The notes beneath the pieces were generated by a model. It did not search any database. It worked only from the letters and a program-made list of their open reading frames with translations, and was not told the DNA's origin. This document shows, piece by piece, positions 62,748-64,000 of a stretch of 64,000 nucleotides of DNA. Positions within the stretch are counted from its first letter, which is position 1. Each line of letters starts with the position of its first letter. The translations under genes were made by a program, and so were the position numbers. The DNA is from Oceanobacter mangrovi. Its GTDB lineage: Bacteria; Pseudomonadota; Gammaproteobacteria; Pseudomonadales; Oceanobacteraceae. The stretch covers positions 62,001 through 126,000 of the forward strand of contig NZ_JAHXZR010000014.1 of NCBI RefSeq assembly GCF_019740315.1, in the 5' to 3' direction.

Positions 62748-64000
62748 ATGAACCAAGCTATTGCTGCTGCCCCATATACCAGCATTCAATCCATGCAACA
62801 GGCGTTGCTCAACGGTGAACTAACCGTCCGCCAGCTGGTTGCTGACAGCCTTCAACGAATCCATGCAGGCGCGCACCTCAACCTGTTTGTCAGCGTCGAT
62901 GCCGATGCCGCGATGGCTGCAGCGGATGCTGCCGACCAGGCGATTCAGGCCGGTGTCGAATTGCTGCCCCTGACAGGTGTTACCCTGGTAATCAAGGACA
63001 ATATTCATACCGCCAATCTGCCTTGTACCGCTGGCTGTCCGGCACTCGCTGACTTCATTCCTGATGCCGATGCGCCAGTCGTCAAACGACTGCGAGATCA
63101 GGGCGCGATCATTCTTGGCAAAACCAATATGCACGAACTGGCTTTCGGCGCGACTGGCTATAACACCAGTTTCAACACCGGTGCGCTGGCCGGTATTCGC
63201 AATGCCTATGACGCAGAGCGTATTGCCGGTGGCTCCTCATCCGGCAGTGCTGCCGCCGTCGCAGCCCGAATGGCGATGGTTGCTCTCGGCACCGACACCG
63301 GTGGTTCAATGCGTATTCCACCAGCCCTGAATGGCTGCGCCTCCTTGCGGCCAAGCAGTGGCCGTTATCCGGATCGGGGCATGATCCCGATTTCCCACAG
63401 CCGTGATACCGCTGGCCCGATGGCCCTGACCATGACAGACGTAGCCCTGCTCGATGGCCTGATCTGCGACGACCAGCAGCTTGAGGAAATCGACCTTAAC
63501 AGCCTGCGTCTGGGCCTGCCCGCCGGCTTCTGGGCCAATCTGGATGACGACACCCGGATGGTTATGCAGGACGTTAAACAGCGGCTCCAGCAAGCTGGTG
63601 TCACGTTGGTCGAAATTGCCGACAGCCAACTGCAGGAACTGAATGAGAAGATCGGTTTCCCGGTCGTTTTTCACGAAGCCTTCGACAGCATGGTTGAGTA
63701 TCTGGCAACCCAGGGACCACAACTGACCCTTGAGCAACTGGTTGCCGGTATCAACAGCCCGGACGTCAAGGCTTGCTACGAACAGATTATTCTGCCGCGC
63801 CAGCTGCCAACCGCAGACGGCAGCACAGCTTCCGGGCCCGTCTACGAATGGGCCATGAACAGCGGCAAACCAGCACTGATCAGCCGCTACGAATATTTGT
63901 TCGGTCACTACCAGCTGGACGCACTGATCTTTCCGACAACCGCAGTCGTTGCCCCCAAAGCCGTGCCAGAAGTCAGCTCACCGGGTAACTTTGACTTGCT
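62748..64000 (+). CDS. Amidase-signature-family hydrolase (3' end outside window)
   Basis: The coding region is open to the end of the window (417 codons visible). The Ser-cisSer-Lys triad is present: Lys in VTLVIKDN, Ser in RIAGGSSSGSAAAVAA and Ser in GTDTGGSMRIP. The amidase-signature family hydrolyses amides such as indole-3-acetamide, allophanate or formyl-anthranilate-like products. ATG 62748 is preferred over 62742 because GGAG (62735-62738) lies at a better distance. As the last visible member of a run with StyA-like and Rieske-linked genes, it probably opens an amide made in the pathway. The rest of the gene is not in the window. Confidence 0.85.
   Translation, partial: MNQAIAAAPYTSIQSMQQALLNGELTVRQLVADSLQRIHAGAHLNLFVSVDADAAMAAADAADQAIQAGVELLPLTGVTLVIKDNIHTANLPCTAGCPALADFIPDADAPVVKRLRDQGAIILGKTNMHELAFGATGYNTSFNTGALAGIRNAYDAERIAGGSSSGSAAAVAARMAMVALGTDTGGSMRIPPALNGCASLRPSSGRYPDRGMIPISHSRDTAGPMALTMTDVALLDGLICDDQQLEEIDLNSLRLGLPAGFWANLDDDTRMVMQDVKQRLQQAGVTLVEIADSQLQELNEKIGFPVVFHEAFDSMVEYLATQGPQLTLEQLVAGINSPDVKACYEQIILPRQLPTADGSTASGPVYEWAMNSGKPALISRYEYLFGHYQLDALIFPTTAVVAPKAVPEVSSPGNFDL

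Overview
The window is a stretch of gammaproteobacterial chromosome, probably from a marine-type, Oceanospirillales- or Pseudomonas-like heterotroph. The evidence is the gene families present: two-component flavin monooxygenases, Rieske oxygenases, TRAP-type binding proteins, a FadL-type porin, a DUF3360 transporter, LysR/AraC/LuxR regulators and a urtABCDE-fmdA-fmdB block. No rRNA, tRNA, CRISPR array, prophage or complete insertion sequence was seen. The species cannot be fixed from the sequence alone.

Layout. (1) 1-12.4 kb: an acyl-CoA-dehydrogenase-fold monooxygenase and its flavin reductase; a tandem pair of AT-rich lipoprotein genes; a LuxR-type regulator; a LysR regulator divergent from a metallo-beta-lactamase-fold protein and a DsbA-like protein; three genes on the minus strand (small membrane protein, C39-like protein, bestrophin); then an HpaB-type monooxygenase with a second, near-identical MarR-fused flavin reductase. 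(2) 12.8-17.9 kb: one giant gene for a protein of about 1,690 residues with a propeller-like region and two pentapeptide-repeat blocks. (3) 17.9-28.8 kb: catabolic modules. One is LysR / class II aldolase / TRAP binding protein / ketopantoate-reductase-like. The other is Rieske oxygenase / ferredoxin / ferredoxin reductase / TRAP binding protein, with a divergent LuxR regulator. A third TRAP binding protein follows, and then the 3' remnant of an AraC gene. Dispersed repeats in direct orientation flank the Rieske module. (4) 29.4-34.7 kb: an overlapping five-gene cluster matching the poorly understood STM4015-4014-4013-4012-4011 families, with two radical SAM enzymes. An LLM flavin monooxygenase and a long-chain flavodoxin follow. 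(5) 36.7-38.6 kb: three genes around a DUF2589 protein. (6) 38.9-50.1 kb: a response regulator and an NCS1-transporter/hybrid-kinase fusion, divergent from urtABCDE-fmdA-fmdB. (7) 50.2-64.0 kb: a DUF2071-like gene, two AraC regulators, a CarAa-like Rieske oxygenase, a DUF3360 transporter, and a six-gene run: StyA-like monooxygenase, FadL-like porin, flavin reductase, ferredoxin reductase, M20-like protein and an amidase cut by the window end.

How it works together. Much of the window looks like a set of interchangeable catabolic modules. Outer-membrane entry (FadL), periplasmic capture (TRAP binding proteins), ring activation (three flavin monooxygenases with reductases, two Rieske oxygenases with electron-transfer partners) and amide hydrolysis each have their own adjacent regulators. 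The nitrogen module couples a membrane sensor with a transporter-like input domain to uptake and hydrolysis of short amides and/or urea. Substrates of individual oxygenases are inferred from family only.
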